52,348 nt of DNA, taken from NCBI GenBank assembly GCA_012514035.1, contig JAAZBB010000064.1, forward strand, positions 1 to 52,348. The letters are read 5' to 3'. The position numbers and the translations under genes were made by a program. The stretch comes from Lentisphaerota bacterium. GTDB lineage: Bacteria; Verrucomicrobiota; Kiritimatiellia; CAIQIC01; Lenti-01. The first letter of the stretch is position 1. The number at the start of each line of letters is the position of its first letter. Positions 40,498 through 48,732 of the stretch are shown here, piece after piece. Under the pieces are notes generated by a model. It searched no databases, was not told where the DNA came from, and worked only from the letters and a program-made list of their open reading frames with translations.

Positions 40498-42290
40498 GCA
40501 TTGCCGAAGCCGCCAAACGGGAATGGAAAGACCAGCATGTCCACCCCCTCGGGTTCAAAACGCGCCGCGGCCTCAACTGGTTTACTGTCGGTCTGCTCTA
40601 CGCCATGTTCTACATGTGCCGGTACAATTTTCGCTTTGCCGGCGCGGGCATGCGTGCCGAATTCGGCTGGTCCACCGGCGACATCGCCAACATCGCCGCC
40701 TGGTTCTCCCTGGCCTATGGCACTGGCCAGTTGGTCAACGGCCTCTTCTGCGACCGCATTGGCGGCCGTGCCTCGATGCTGATCGGAGCCGTCGGCTCGA
40801 TCCTCGTCAACCTGCTCATCGGCTTCTCGCCCTGGACCTCCTCCTTCGCGGCCTTCGCCGCCATGTGGATGGTCAACGGCTACATCCAGGCCGCCGGCAC
40901 CCCGGGCATGGTCAAGATCAATGCCGCCTGGTTCAACAAGGAGGAACGGGGCCTGTTCTCCGGCATCTTCGGCTTCATGATCCAGTCCGGCCAGGCCATG
41001 ATCTCGATGCTGGCCCCCTGGATCCTGGCGGGCTTCAGTTTCCTCGCCTTCGTGGTCGGCCCCGGCGAGTGGCGCATGCTTTTCTGCCTGCCCCCGATCT
41101 TCCTGGGCCTCGTCTCCATCTGGTTTTACTTCATCTCCGCCGAATCCCCCGACGCCGCCGGCTTCCCCGGCACCATCCACGACGACGTGGACAACTCCGC
41201 CGGCACCACCGTCCCCGTGCTCGAATCCTTCAAGTTTGTCTTCTCCAATCCGCTGGTCTGGTTCTACGCCGTGGCCTACGGCTGCACCGGGGCGGTCCGG
41301 CACGCGGCCGACCAGCTCTCCCCGCTCTATTTCGAGGACGTCCTCGGCTTCAACATGAAGACCAACCTGCCGTTAATCGCCAGCTTTACGCTGGTGCTTG
41401 TCCCCATCGTAGCGGTGTGCGGCTCGGTGATCTCCGGCTGGGCCTCGGACCGGTTCTTCCGCGGCAATCGGTACCCCGTTGCCATGGTTCTCTATTACGG
41501 CGAGGCGACCGTCATCGCCGCGGCCACCACGGTGATGGCCCTGGGCATCATCGGCCCCACCGCCGGAGGCATCTTGCTCGGCTGTCTTTTCCTGGTCCTC
41601 ATCGCCATCACGGCCAACAGCACGCACTCCATAGTCGGCGCCGCCGCCCCGGTTGACATCGGCGGCAAGAAGATGGCCGGCTTCGCCTCCGGTGTGATCG
41701 ATTCCTTCCAGTACTACGGCGCCGCCTTGGGACTCTTTATTACCGGCCTCATGCTCGACGTCTCCCTCCCCGGCAACTACACCGTCTGGTTCGGCATCAT
41801 GACCTGCTTTGCCTTCTTCGGCGGCTGCGCCATGCTTTCCCTCCTCTTCCGCCAGCGCGGCAAATCCCGCGCCAGTCGCGCGGTCATCGCCTTCATGGTC
41901 CTGCTCGTCCTGGGTGCCTTCACCACGGGCATCCGCCAGTACCGCGCCATGAAGCCCGCGGCCGTTGACCACTACGCCGCCGCCGCACGCGACGCCCTCG
42001 CCGCCGGCGATGCAATGACCGCCGCCAAGGAAGCCCAGCGCGTCCTCCGCCTTGCGCCCGGCCACGCCGACGCCGGGCAGATTCTGGACAGCCTGCATGA
42101 ACAGTATGCCGCCGCCGCACACGACGCCCTCGCCGCCGGCGACGCCGAGGCCGCCATCGAAAACGCGCAGAATGCCATCAACCTCAAGGGCCGGGACAGC
42201 GATGCCCGGGCCCTCCTGGCAGAAGCCAAGGCCCTGGCCAAGACCCTGGACAAGGCGGCGGAACTGGAATCACCCGACGCCGGAAAATAG
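40494..42290 (+). CDS. MFS transporter (OPA/GlpT-like) fused to TPR-like repeats
   Basis: 598 residues. Twelve membrane helices span about 28-480. Family marks include YMCRYNFRFAGAGM after helix 1, GQLVNGLFCDRIGGRASM and VSIWFYF, typical of organophosphate:phosphate antiporters (GlpT/UhpT). The last 110 residues, after a thirteenth hydrophobic segment (AVIAFMVLLVLGAFTTG), hold two near-identical helical repeats: YAAAARDALAAGDAMTAA and YAAAAHDALAAGDAEAAI. Such a tail is unusual for MFS proteins. The DUF805-like gene starts ten bases downstream. Confidence 0.88.
   Translation: MSIAEAAKREWKDQHVHPLGFKTRRGLNWFTVGLLYAMFYMCRYNFRFAGAGMRAEFGWSTGDIANIAAWFSLAYGTGQLVNGLFCDRIGGRASMLIGAVGSILVNLLIGFSPWTSSFAAFAAMWMVNGYIQAAGTPGMVKINAAWFNKEERGLFSGIFGFMIQSGQAMISMLAPWILAGFSFLAFVVGPGEWRMLFCLPPIFLGLVSIWFYFISAESPDAAGFPGTIHDDVDNSAGTTVPVLESFKFVFSNPLVWFYAVAYGCTGAVRHAADQLSPLYFEDVLGFNMKTNLPLIASFTLVLVPIVAVCGSVISGWASDRFFRGNRYPVAMVLYYGEATVIAAATTVMALGIIGPTAGGILLGCLFLVLIAITANSTHSIVGAAAPVDIGGKKMAGFASGVIDSFQYYGAALGLFITGLMLDVSLPGNYTVWFGIMTCFAFFGGCAMLSLLFRQRGKSRASRAVIAFMVLLVLGAFTTGIRQYRAMKPAAVDHYAAAARDALAAGDAMTAAKEAQRVLRLAPGHADAGQILDSLHEQYAAAAHDALAAGDAEAAIENAQNAINLKGRDSDARALLAEAKALAKTLDKAAELESPDAGK
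41982..42150 (+). repeat. Direct repeat encoding the two TPR-like units of the MFS protein
   Basis: Segments starting near 41982 and 42108 share GCCGCCGCACGCGACGCCCT-type sequence with few changes (ACGCGACG against ACACGACG), followed by CGCCGCCGGCGA. The duplication looks recent because DNA and protein both match. Confidence 0.6.
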
Positions 42291-42300
42291 GAGCCCCGCC

Positions 42301-42762
42301 ATGACGGACCATCCCACCCACCAGCCGCCCATCCCCCGCCAACTCTGGCTCAAACAGCGTTGTCTTGCTGTTGAGAACCAGTTCAACGGCCGCATCGGCC
42401 CCGGCGCCTTCATTCTCCGCATGGGACCGCTTCTGGCCATTCTGGCGCTCGCTTACTGGAACGACCTGCTGACGCCCCCGCGCGTCTCCCCGTGGCTCGC
42501 CGCCCCCGTCGTCATCGTGACCGCCTATCTCGCCCTGCTCGTCCTCTCCCACCGTTTTCACGACCTCGGCCAGAGCGGCGCCAATCTTCTCCAGATCATC
42601 CTGCCGGTCTTCGTGTGGCTGTGGGTGGGCGGCGATCTCATGGCCAAGCTCCCCGACCGCATCTGGATTGCCACCGCCGCCGTCCTGGCCGCGTGGCCGG
42701 CGATCGTCCTGCTGCGCCTTGCCTGCCAGCCGAGCGTCCCTCAACAACCGGATGTTCACTGA
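42301..42762 (+). CDS. DUF805-like membrane protein
   Basis: 153 residues with four hydrophobic segments (about 38-54, 66-84, 98-113, 122-140). The motif LVLSHRFHDLGQSGANLL between helices two and three resembles the RRLHDxGxSGWW motif of DUF805 proteins, which are small integral membrane proteins of unknown function. An N-terminal RQLWLKQRCLAVENQFNGRIG stretch precedes the first helix. Third gene of the lipoprotein-MFS run. Confidence 0.7.
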   Translation: MTDHPTHQPPIPRQLWLKQRCLAVENQFNGRIGPGAFILRMGPLLAILALAYWNDLLTPPRVSPWLAAPVVIVTAYLALLVLSHRFHDLGQSGANLLQIILPVFVWLWVGGDLMAKLPDRIWIATAAVLAAWPAIVLLRLACQPSVPQQPDVH

Positions 42763-42830
42763 CCGCTATGCCAACTTCAACATTCCAAGGGCTGTTCACC
42801 GGATCACTGGAGATGGAATGTGGGATGTGA

Positions 42831-42963
42831 GCTCTTGAGATTCCGGCTACCCGCTGATTCCCGCCAGCCGCGCCTTGACCGCTTCCAGCTCCGCTTCGGC
42901 ATCCCTGATCAGTTCGGCAAAGATCTCCTTCATCGGCTGAATCTTGTTCACGAGGCCGACGCT
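42831..42963. repeat. 133-base duplicate of the nitronate monooxygenase gene 3' end (copy 1)
   Basis: Identical to 44217-44349 except for one base (G-T-T-C against G-T-C-C near 42947). The two copies are in the same orientation and bracket the RAYT element. Confidence 0.85.
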
Positions 42964-43020
42964 CGGTAGTGTCCAGAATATTTCGCACTTTGGTTTGAGG
43001 CAGGTTCTCGGCTGAGGCAT
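42847..43020 (-). pseudogene. 57-codon remnant carrying the C-terminus of nitronate monooxygenase
   Basis: The C-terminal 37 residues (VGLVNKIQPMKEIFAELIRD onward, ending LAGISG) match the intact protein at 44233 except for Asp to Asn. They are joined to 20 unrelated residues (MPQPRTCLKPKCEIFWTLPS). Without the TIM-barrel body it cannot be an enzyme. It is a by-product of the duplication around the RAYT element. Confidence 0.75.
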
Positions 43021-43038
43021 GGCTTGCTCTCTTCTTCC

Positions 43039-43064
43039 TTCCCCGGGGGGATCCCCCCGGGGAA
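43039..43064. repeat. Perfect 26-base palindrome next to the RAYT element
   Basis: Arms TTCCCCGGGGGGA and TCCCCCCGGGGAA pair over their whole length. It is followed by AAAATTTT. It could be a REP-type target of the neighbouring transposase or a terminator for the remnant ORF. Confidence 0.6.
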
Positions 43065-43126
43065 AATTTTCGTCGGTCAGGCGGCGGTCTCCTTCCGGTT
43101 TTCCAGGCGTTTCACGTCCAGCAATC

Positions 43127-44212
43127 GGGGTCAGCCCTTAAAATACAAAATAAGAAATCAGCCAGGTTCCCACATCTTCTTCAATACCGCCGCAGCTTTG
43201 GCGCCATCCCCATCTCGAACCAGCAACTTCCATTGCTGGATCTGATATCCCACTGCAGCACCGCTGGCCAAGCCCACCCAATCTGCTATCTCACGTTGCG
43301 TGAGTCCGCTTTCTTCTTGCAGATACCAACAGGCGGCTGCGCGATATGGCGCGTTCCGCCGCCGCTCAAGCAGCTGCTCTTGGCTCACTCCGAACACATG
43401 GGAAATGGCTGTCAGCACCTCGACCGGATTCCGGCGATCTAGTGTTCGCCGAAATGAAACATCCTCTTTTCTCGTCCGTTCGCGACCCAGCTTTGTGTGA
43501 AGCCGTTCAATGTCTTTTCGGAACGCTCCTGAACCCAACGCAAGACGTGCTTCATGATACATTTCAAAAAAATCATCATCTGTCTTCGCTAAACCCGCCT
43601 CTACGTATCGTCGATACTCACCAGGCTTTTTCCCGATCATGGCCTTAACGGGGTTGTAGTCAATCCACTGCCATGGCGGTTCAAAACCGGCATAACTCCG
43701 ATATGTGCTCCATCGATATGACCGCAACCGTGTGACACGTTCTGCCATATCTTCCATTTGAGTTTCCTTGGTGTGTACCGGATTAAGATGGATATATCGG
43801 CTTAACCTCAAAAGGTATCTGTCCCCTGCTACAAGTTGGGACTTGTAGCGCCCCTGGGTCAGATGTCCAACTCTGCCGTGGCGACGGTTGAAGTAGACCG
43901 TAAAAGCCGTTAGCAACTGTCCCATGAAGACGGACAAGTTGCCATGCGGTGTTTCTAGCAGCAGGTGTACATGGTTGGACATGAGGCATACCAAATATAC
44001 GCGAATCTGATGCCGTTCCGTCATCTCCTCCATGACGTTAATCATTCGGACTCGATCCGCATCATCACGGAAGATCGGGCGCCGTTCGATCCCACGGAAA
44101 GTGACGTGAGAGATCGCACCCGGATACTGCAATCGCAAAGGTCTGGCCATGCTGTCATCCTGGGCGGATCAATATACGTTGTCAATTATTTTTTATTTTA
44201 AGGGCTGACCCC
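43127..44212. mobile_element. RAYT/IS200-like element with inverted ends
   Basis: 1086 bases. The ends are inverted copies of GGGGTCAGCCCTTAAAATA (19 identical bases, then 7 of 8 more). It contains a single complete transposase gene on the minus strand. No short target duplication is obvious next to the ends, but longer copies of a flanking gene end lie on both sides. Confidence 0.7.
43158..44150 (-). CDS. REP-associated tyrosine transposase (RAYT) with DnaA-like C-terminus
   Basis: 330 residues. The Y1 transposase domain starts MARPLRLQYPGAISHVTFRG and has the HUH motif NHVHLLLE (His60, His62), LTQGRYKSQLV with Tyr102 as the likely nucleophile, and RYIHLNPV. After a linker, about residues 235-310 form a helix-turn-helix resembling the DnaA DNA-binding domain (SHVFGVSQEQLLERRRNAPYRAAA...LTQREIADWVGLASGAAV). 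It should nick and move single-stranded DNA by HUH chemistry. The frame is intact, so it may still act. Confidence 0.9.
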   Translation of the reverse strand: MARPLRLQYPGAISHVTFRGIERRPIFRDDADRVRMINVMEEMTERHQIRVYLVCLMSNHVHLLLETPHGNLSVFMGQLLTAFTVYFNRRHGRVGHLTQGRYKSQLVAGDRYLLRLSRYIHLNPVHTKETQMEDMAERVTRLRSYRWSTYRSYAGFEPPWQWIDYNPVKAMIGKKPGEYRRYVEAGLAKTDDDFFEMYHEARLALGSGAFRKDIERLHTKLGRERTRKEDVSFRRTLDRRNPVEVLTAISHVFGVSQEQLLERRRNAPYRAAACWYLQEESGLTQREIADWVGLASGAAVGYQIQQWKLLVRDGDGAKAAAVLKKMWEPG

Positions 44213-44216
44213 ACGC

Positions 44217-44349
44217 GCTCTTGAGATTCCGGCTACCCGCTGATTCCCGCCAGCCGCGCCTTGACCGCTTCCAGCTCCGCTTCGGCATCCCTGATCAGTT
44301 CGGCAAAGATCTCCTTCATCGGCTGAATCTTGTCCACGAGGCCGACGCT
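44217..44349. repeat. 133-base repeat, copy 2 (3' end of the intact gene)
   Basis: Matches 42831-42963 with one mismatch. This copy is the natural 3' end of the nitronate monooxygenase gene and lies 4 bases from the inverted end of the RAYT element. Confidence 0.85.
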
Positions 44350-45264
44350 TTGTCCGGCCATGCAGGAGCCGTGGTCCACGTCGCCTTCGACCGCGGCCTT
44401 GCGAAGTCCTCCCATCCAGAAGCTTTCCACGCGGTATTGGGCCTCGGCGTGCCCGATCTGGCCTTCATCGAGCAGCTTGATCAATTCGAGCTGGAGCCGG
44501 CCGAACTCCTCGGACGACTTGTTCTTGAGCGCGCGCACGGCCACGATGGGCAGGCGTTTGTCGTATTCGGGTGTGCTCATGGCTTCGCGCGCCCGGGCCC
44601 GCACAAACCGCGCCTTCAGGTTGGGATGCGCCGTGCACTCCTCGCTCATCACGAACCGCGTGCCCATCTGCACGCCCGCCGCGCCCATCAGCAGCAGGTG
44701 GGCGATCATCCGGCCGGTGGCAATCCCCCCCCCCACGAAAACCGGCACGTTGGGCTGATGAAACAGTACTTGTTGCAGCAAAATCATGGTGGAGACGTGG
44801 CCGATATGACCGCCGGCCTCGCTACCCTCCAAAATGAGCCCGTCCACGCCGAACCGCACCATCTGGTCGGCAATCGAATCCGTCGAGGCAAACGACAACA
44901 CCTTCTTGCCCGCCGCCTTCATTTGGGCCACGTCGTTCCGCTTCGGGAAATTGCCCGCGAAGATCACGATCGGGGCTTTTGACTGCATTGCCGCCTCCTT
45001 ATGCGCGGGAAAGTTGGGGGCAATGGTCACCAAATTGACGCCAAAAGGTTGTTTGGTCACGCCGGCGCACTTTTCGATCTCGGCGGCCAGCGCCTCGCCG
45101 GGCATGTTGCCGGCCGCGAGAGAGGCAAATCCGCCCTGGTCGCTCACGGCTTTCACCAGCGTGGCATCGCTGATCCAGGTCATGGCCCCGCACATGATGG
45201 GATAACGGACGCCGAGAAAATCCCGTCCTTCCTGCCACAGACCGTCCAAGCAAGCGGTTTTCAT
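44233..45264 (-). CDS. Nitronate monooxygenase / 2-nitropropane dioxygenase-like flavoprotein
   Basis: 343 residues of the FMN-binding TIM-barrel family (NMO/FabK-like). Marks: RYPIMCGAMTWISDATL, GGFASLAAGNM, VDGLILEGSEAGGHIGH, then VPVFVGGGIATGRMI and GAAGVQMGTRFVMSEE, which hold the flavin phosphate. It could oxidise nitronates or act as an enoyl-ACP reductase-like enzyme. Start ATG 45264 has AAAAGGGAG upstream. Follows idi by 25 bases in an operon with isoprenoid genes. Confidence 0.88.
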   Translation of the reverse strand: MKTACLDGLWQEGRDFLGVRYPIMCGAMTWISDATLVKAVSDQGGFASLAAGNMPGEALAAEIEKCAGVTKQPFGVNLVTIAPNFPAHKEAAMQSKAPIVIFAGNFPKRNDVAQMKAAGKKVLSFASTDSIADQMVRFGVDGLILEGSEAGGHIGHVSTMILLQQVLFHQPNVPVFVGGGIATGRMIAHLLLMGAAGVQMGTRFVMSEECTAHPNLKARFVRARAREAMSTPEYDKRLPIVAVRALKNKSSEEFGRLQLELIKLLDEGQIGHAEAQYRVESFWMGGLRKAAVEGDVDHGSCMAGQSVGLVDKIQPMKEIFAELIRDAEAELEAVKARLAGISG

Positions 45265-45289
45265 TGGTTTGCTCCCTTTTCAAGATTGT

Positions 45290-45814
45290 TCATGTTTTCA
45301 GCGCGTCGCGTACGCGATCCATGGCCAATTTGAACCAAGGGGTGAAGGCTTCGGGATATTCGCTTACTTCCCGATCGAGGTCAGCGGGCTCCACCCAGCG
45401 CACGGCGTCGACTTCGGCGGGATTCGGATGCAGCGGGCCGGAAAAAACACCGGTAAAAACGTGGTCAAATTCGTGTTCGGCGAGCCCTTGGGCCGCCGAG
45501 CCTGCTTGATAAACGAACTGGAAGCGTTCCTCCAACGGGCAAGCGATGCCAAGTTCCTCGCGCAGGCGGCGCTGGGCGGCATCGGCGGTTTTTTCGCCGG
45601 GCCGCGGATGGCTGCAGCAGGCGTTGGTCCACAGACCGGGAAAATGGTACTTGCCGGCCGCGCGCCGGTGCAGCAGCCAGCGGCCCTGCGGATCGACGAG
45701 GAATACCGAAAACGCGCGATGGAGAACGCCTCCGTTTTCGTGCGCGGCCAGTTTATCCATGACACCGAGCGGGCGATCGTGCTCGTCCACCAGGATGACC
45801 TGCTCTTGGGCCAC
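45290..45814 (-). CDS. idi: Isopentenyl-diphosphate delta-isomerase, type 1
   Basis: 174 residues of the Nudix-type IPP isomerase, interconverting IPP and DMAPP. Catalytic Cys in WTNACCSHPRPGE, the Nudix block RRLREELGI and ligands in EHEFDHVF fit the family. Start at a GTG at 45814 that overlaps the HMG-CoA reductase stop by one base (TAGTG). The frame is open far upstream inside the neighbouring gene, but that part is a shadow. Class-1 isomerase next to HMG-CoA reductase indicates use of the mevalonate route. Confidence 0.93.
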   Translation of the reverse strand: MAQEQVILVDEHDRPLGVMDKLAAHENGGVLHRAFSVFLVDPQGRWLLHRRAAGKYHFPGLWTNACCSHPRPGEKTADAAQRRLREELGIACPLEERFQFVYQAGSAAQGLAEHEFDHVFTGVFSGPLHPNPAEVDAVRWVEPADLDREVSEYPEAFTPWFKLAMDRVRDALKT

Positions 45815-46857
45815 TACTTGCCGCGCTCCAGCTTGAGATGCGCGGCCATCAGTTCGCCGGGATTCGTCTGCGCCGCCAGCAGCGACAGCTCGCCGCACAA
45901 CACCGTGGCCGCGCAGATCAAGGCGAGCCGCCGGGCATTCGCGCCCGGTTCGCGTTGTTCCAGACAGCCGAGACCGCGCAGGTTCTGCTCTACGAAGGGC
46001 AGCCCCTTGCCGCTGCCCACGGTCCCCACGATCAGGTTCGGCAGCGTCACGGAAAAATACAGCCCGTCCGGCCGGGCTTCCGCCAAGGTGAAGCCCTGGG
46101 ACCCCTCGACGATGTTGGCGGCGTCCTGGCCGGTGGCCAGGTAGAAGGCCAGCAGCATGTTGGCAAAATGGGCATTGGCGCTGCGCAGCCCCCCCGCCAG
46201 TGAGGTCCCCACCCAGTTCTTGCGCCAGGTCAGCTCCACGATTTTCGCCGGCGTGGTGTGGAGATACCGCGCCACGAGCCGCTCCGGGATGTGCGCTTCC
46301 GCCACCACGTATTTGCCGCGCCCGAGGATGCCGTTCACGGCGGCGGCCTTCTTGTCGCAGCAGTAATTGCCCGAAATCGATCCGTAGGCGCATTCCGGGC
46401 GCTGTTTCAGAATCCAGTTCAGCAGGGCCTCGGCCGCGCGGGTGGCCATGTTATGCCCGGCGGCATCGCCGGTCGAGAACTCGAAGCGGATGTAGACCAG
46501 ATGGCCGACGACTTCAAAATGGATATCCTGCAACTGGGCAAACCGGCTTGTGCCGGCCGCCACGGCGGCCAGCTCGCCGCGCTGCGCCTGCACGAATGTC
46601 ACCAGCTGCAATGCCCCCGGTGCATCGGGCGCGGTCACCAGCACCGAGCGGCTCATGCGCTCGTCGAACACCACCGCCCGGATGCCACCCGCCCGGGCCG
46701 TCACCCGCGCTCCGCGCTCAACGGAAGGCCAGAGCGGCGTTTCGAAGGTCGCCAGCGGCACGAGCACCTCGGCTTCCACTTCGGGACCGCAGAGCCGGAC
46801 GGGCCCCACCTGCATCATCGGAATGGCGGCGACCGCCTGCGCTGCTGTTGACCTCAT
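45814..46857 (-). CDS. Hydroxymethylglutaryl-CoA reductase
   Basis: 347 residues. It makes mevalonate from HMG-CoA with NAD(P)H. Family blocks: FSTGDAAGHNMATRAAEAL (cofactor loop), GNYCCDKKAAAVNGILGRGKY with the catalytic Lys, ANAHFANMLLAFYLATGQDAANIVEGS with Asp, and GTVGSGKGLPFVEQNLRGLGC. C-terminal GELSLLAAQ...AAHLKL supplies the catalytic His. Overall closer to the archaeal/eukaryotic class I type, with variations (GDAAGHN for GDAMGMN). ATG 46857 with CAGGAGCAGG upstream is the start. Confidence 0.9.
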   Translation of the reverse strand: MRSTAAQAVAAIPMMQVGPVRLCGPEVEAEVLVPLATFETPLWPSVERGARVTARAGGIRAVVFDERMSRSVLVTAPDAPGALQLVTFVQAQRGELAAVAAGTSRFAQLQDIHFEVVGHLVYIRFEFSTGDAAGHNMATRAAEALLNWILKQRPECAYGSISGNYCCDKKAAAVNGILGRGKYVVAEAHIPERLVARYLHTTPAKIVELTWRKNWVGTSLAGGLRSANAHFANMLLAFYLATGQDAANIVEGSQGFTLAEARPDGLYFSVTLPNLIVGTVGSGKGLPFVEQNLRGLGCLEQREPGANARRLALICAATVLCGELSLLAAQTNPGELMAAHLKLERGK

Positions 46858-46885
46858 GCCTGCTCCTGTTGCCTGGCGCCGCTCC

Positions 46886-48250
46886 CTACGGGGTGGGCAC
46901 TGGGATGGCCGCCGCGGCGGCTTCCAGCGCCTGCACCCGCCCGGCGACTTCCCCCGCGCGGCGATCGGAAGGAAAACGCTGTTCAAAATCCCGGTAGGTG
47001 GCGGCCCCCCGGCCCGTCATTCCCAGCCGGTCGCCATAGGTTTCCGCCAAGGTCCACAAGGCATCCGGATTGCCCGGCTCCAGTTGCACCAGCCTGCGCA
47101 GGGAGACAACGGTGGTGTCATATTCCCCCAACTCCGCGGATGCGCGGGCCAGTTCCAGCAGGACCATGGAGTTCTCCGGCTCGAGGGCCTGGGCCTTCAT
47201 CAAGGCATCCAGCGCCTGCCGGGGCTGGCCCATCCTCATCCAATATTGTCCCGCCTCCAGTTGGATCGCCGCCCGGTCGCCAAAGACCTCCAGCGCCCGG
47301 CGCAGGATTTCGCCGGACTGCGAGGCATCCCCGCCTTCGCGGGCCAGTTCCATCGCGTTCAGGGCCTGCCGATAAGCCTGTTCTCGGTCGCCCGCCTCCA
47401 AGGCATCCTGCGCTTGTGTCCACAGCACACCCGCTGTCATCTTGGGCGGCGGAGGCGCGGTGGAGGGCCCGAATGAAGTCTGCTCCACGGTCTGGCCGCC
47501 GACCCGCAGGGCGGCCACGGCCGCGCGTTCGCCCCGGGGCGCCGCCGCCAGATACTGCCGGAAATATTCCTGCGCCTGTTCACCGTGCCCATCCGCCTGG
47601 GCATGCAGCACGCCGAGGTTGTAGAGCGCCGGGGGATAATCCTTCCGCATTTCAAGTGCCTGCATGAAATAGGTTTCGGCCGGCGATAGGTTGCCCTCCA
47701 ACAGGGCGATCCGGCCCAGGCCCGTCACCGCCGCGGCCGACTGCGGGTCCCGCTTCTGCGCCTCGAAATACATCCGCTTCGCCAGGTCCCAGCGCCCGTT
47801 GCGCGTGGTCCAATCGCCGATCCTCAGCAGCGCCCGGGTGTCCTTGGCATCGAGATCCGCCGCACGCCGCAGCAGCGGAATCCCGCGCGACATGTCACCC
47901 ATCTCCAAGGCGAGAGAACCGAGATTGTACACCGGCTCGAACGCCGCGGGATTCAGCCTGGAGGCGTTTTCAAAGTGAGCGGCGGCTTCGGGCAGATGCT
48001 GCAACTGCCAGTTTGCCAGCCCCAGCCAGTTGTGTGCCTCCGCCGCAAACGTCCCGTCCGGATCCCCTTCGAGCGCCGCTTTCAGCCGGGCCTGGCCTTC
48101 CATCAAATCGCCCTTGCGCAGCGCGGCCATCCCCGCCTGGTAATTCTTTTCCGGCGGGACCTGTCCGCAACCTGCCAGCAGCAGCAGAAACCCGCCCAAC
48201 ACCGCCCCCCCTGCCCTCCGTCCTCTGCCCTCTGATCTCCGGCCCCTCAT
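46886..48250 (-). CDS. TPR-repeat lipoprotein
   Basis: 454 residues. Signal peptide with lipobox LLLAGC (about residues 22-27). About ten TPR units follow, for example AAEAHNWLGLANWQLQHLPE, AFEPVYNLGSLALEMGDM, ALLRIGDWTTRNGRWDLA and PPALYNLGVLHAQADGHGE. It may be a scaffold in the periplasm or on the outer membrane. The ATG at 48250 overlaps the yjbQ stop (ATGA). The first codons lie in a short-unit repeat (48207-48245), giving a basic start (RGRRSEGRGRRAGG). Confidence 0.82.
   Translation of the reverse strand: MRGRRSEGRGRRAGGAVLGGFLLLLAGCGQVPPEKNYQAGMAALRKGDLMEGQARLKAALEGDPDGTFAAEAHNWLGLANWQLQHLPEAAAHFENASRLNPAAFEPVYNLGSLALEMGDMSRGIPLLRRAADLDAKDTRALLRIGDWTTRNGRWDLAKRMYFEAQKRDPQSAAAVTGLGRIALLEGNLSPAETYFMQALEMRKDYPPALYNLGVLHAQADGHGEQAQEYFRQYLAAAPRGERAAVAALRVGGQTVEQTSFGPSTAPPPPKMTAGVLWTQAQDALEAGDREQAYRQALNAMELAREGGDASQSGEILRRALEVFGDRAAIQLEAGQYWMRMGQPRQALDALMKAQALEPENSMVLLELARASAELGEYDTTVVSLRRLVQLEPGNPDALWTLAETYGDRLGMTGRGAATYRDFEQRFPSDRRAGEVAGRVQALEAAAAAIPVPTP
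48207..48245. repeat. CCTCTG-type short repeat at the TPR lipoprotein start
   Basis: Units such as CCTCCGTCCTCTGCCCTCTG correspond on the minus strand to CAGAGGGCAGAGGACGG, close to the GTCAGAGG units at 12390-12462. The tract again forms the first codons of a lipoprotein gene. Confidence 0.5.
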
Positions 48251-48648
48251 GTCGCCTCCTTGACCGGCGTCAACCACAGTTCCCGGGTTCGCGGTCCGTC
48301 GAATTCGCACAGGAAGATCCCCTGCCAGGTGCCCAGCGCCAAGCGCCCCCCTTTCACGGGCACCAGCGTCGATGTTCCCACCAGCGACGTCAGGATATGC
48401 GCCGCCGAATTGCCTTCCGCATGGGCGTAGCCGGCGTTCCACGGCACCAGCCGGGACAACGCCTTCTCCATGTCGGCCGCCACGTCCGGATCCGCCTGCT
48501 CGTTCACGGTCACGCCGGCCGTCGTATGGGGCGAATGCACGTGCAGCAGCCCGTCCCAGGCCGGCCGCGCGGCAATTGCCGCCTGGATTTCCCGCGTCAC
48601 GGGCACCCACTCCGTGCGCCGCGAAGTTGTGATGGATATTTTGACCAT
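48247..48648 (-). CDS. YjbQ-family protein (UPF0047)
   Basis: 133 residues, full family length. Conserved stretches include LLHVHSPHTTAGVTVNEQADPDVAADM, EGNSAAHILTSLVGTSTLVPV and GTWQGIFLCEFDGPR. His residues around 38, 41 and 83 are the likely metal or active-site residues. E. coli YjbQ has thiamin phosphate synthase side activity; the main role is unknown. First gene of the mevalonate-linked minus-strand operon. Confidence 0.92.
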   Translation of the reverse strand: MVKISITTSRRTEWVPVTREIQAAIAARPAWDGLLHVHSPHTTAGVTVNEQADPDVAADMEKALSRLVPWNAGYAHAEGNSAAHILTSLVGTSTLVPVKGGRLALGTWQGIFLCEFDGPRTRELWLTPVKEAT

Positions 48649-48732
48649 GTCTTGTTACTATACGCATTGTTTCGGATTGCGGAAAGTGAAACCTGTGTCC
48701 AACTTCACTGATGGCCGACTCCGGGAGCATCG

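Noticed and set aside
45815-46393. Upstream extension of the idi frame
   Set aside because: It lies in another frame of the HMG-CoA reductase gene and reads as Arg/Gly-rich shadow; the isomerase homology begins after 45814.
48251-48730. Upstream extension of the TPR lipoprotein frame
   Set aside because: It overlaps yjbQ in another frame; the ATGA overlap and lipobox fix the start at 48250.
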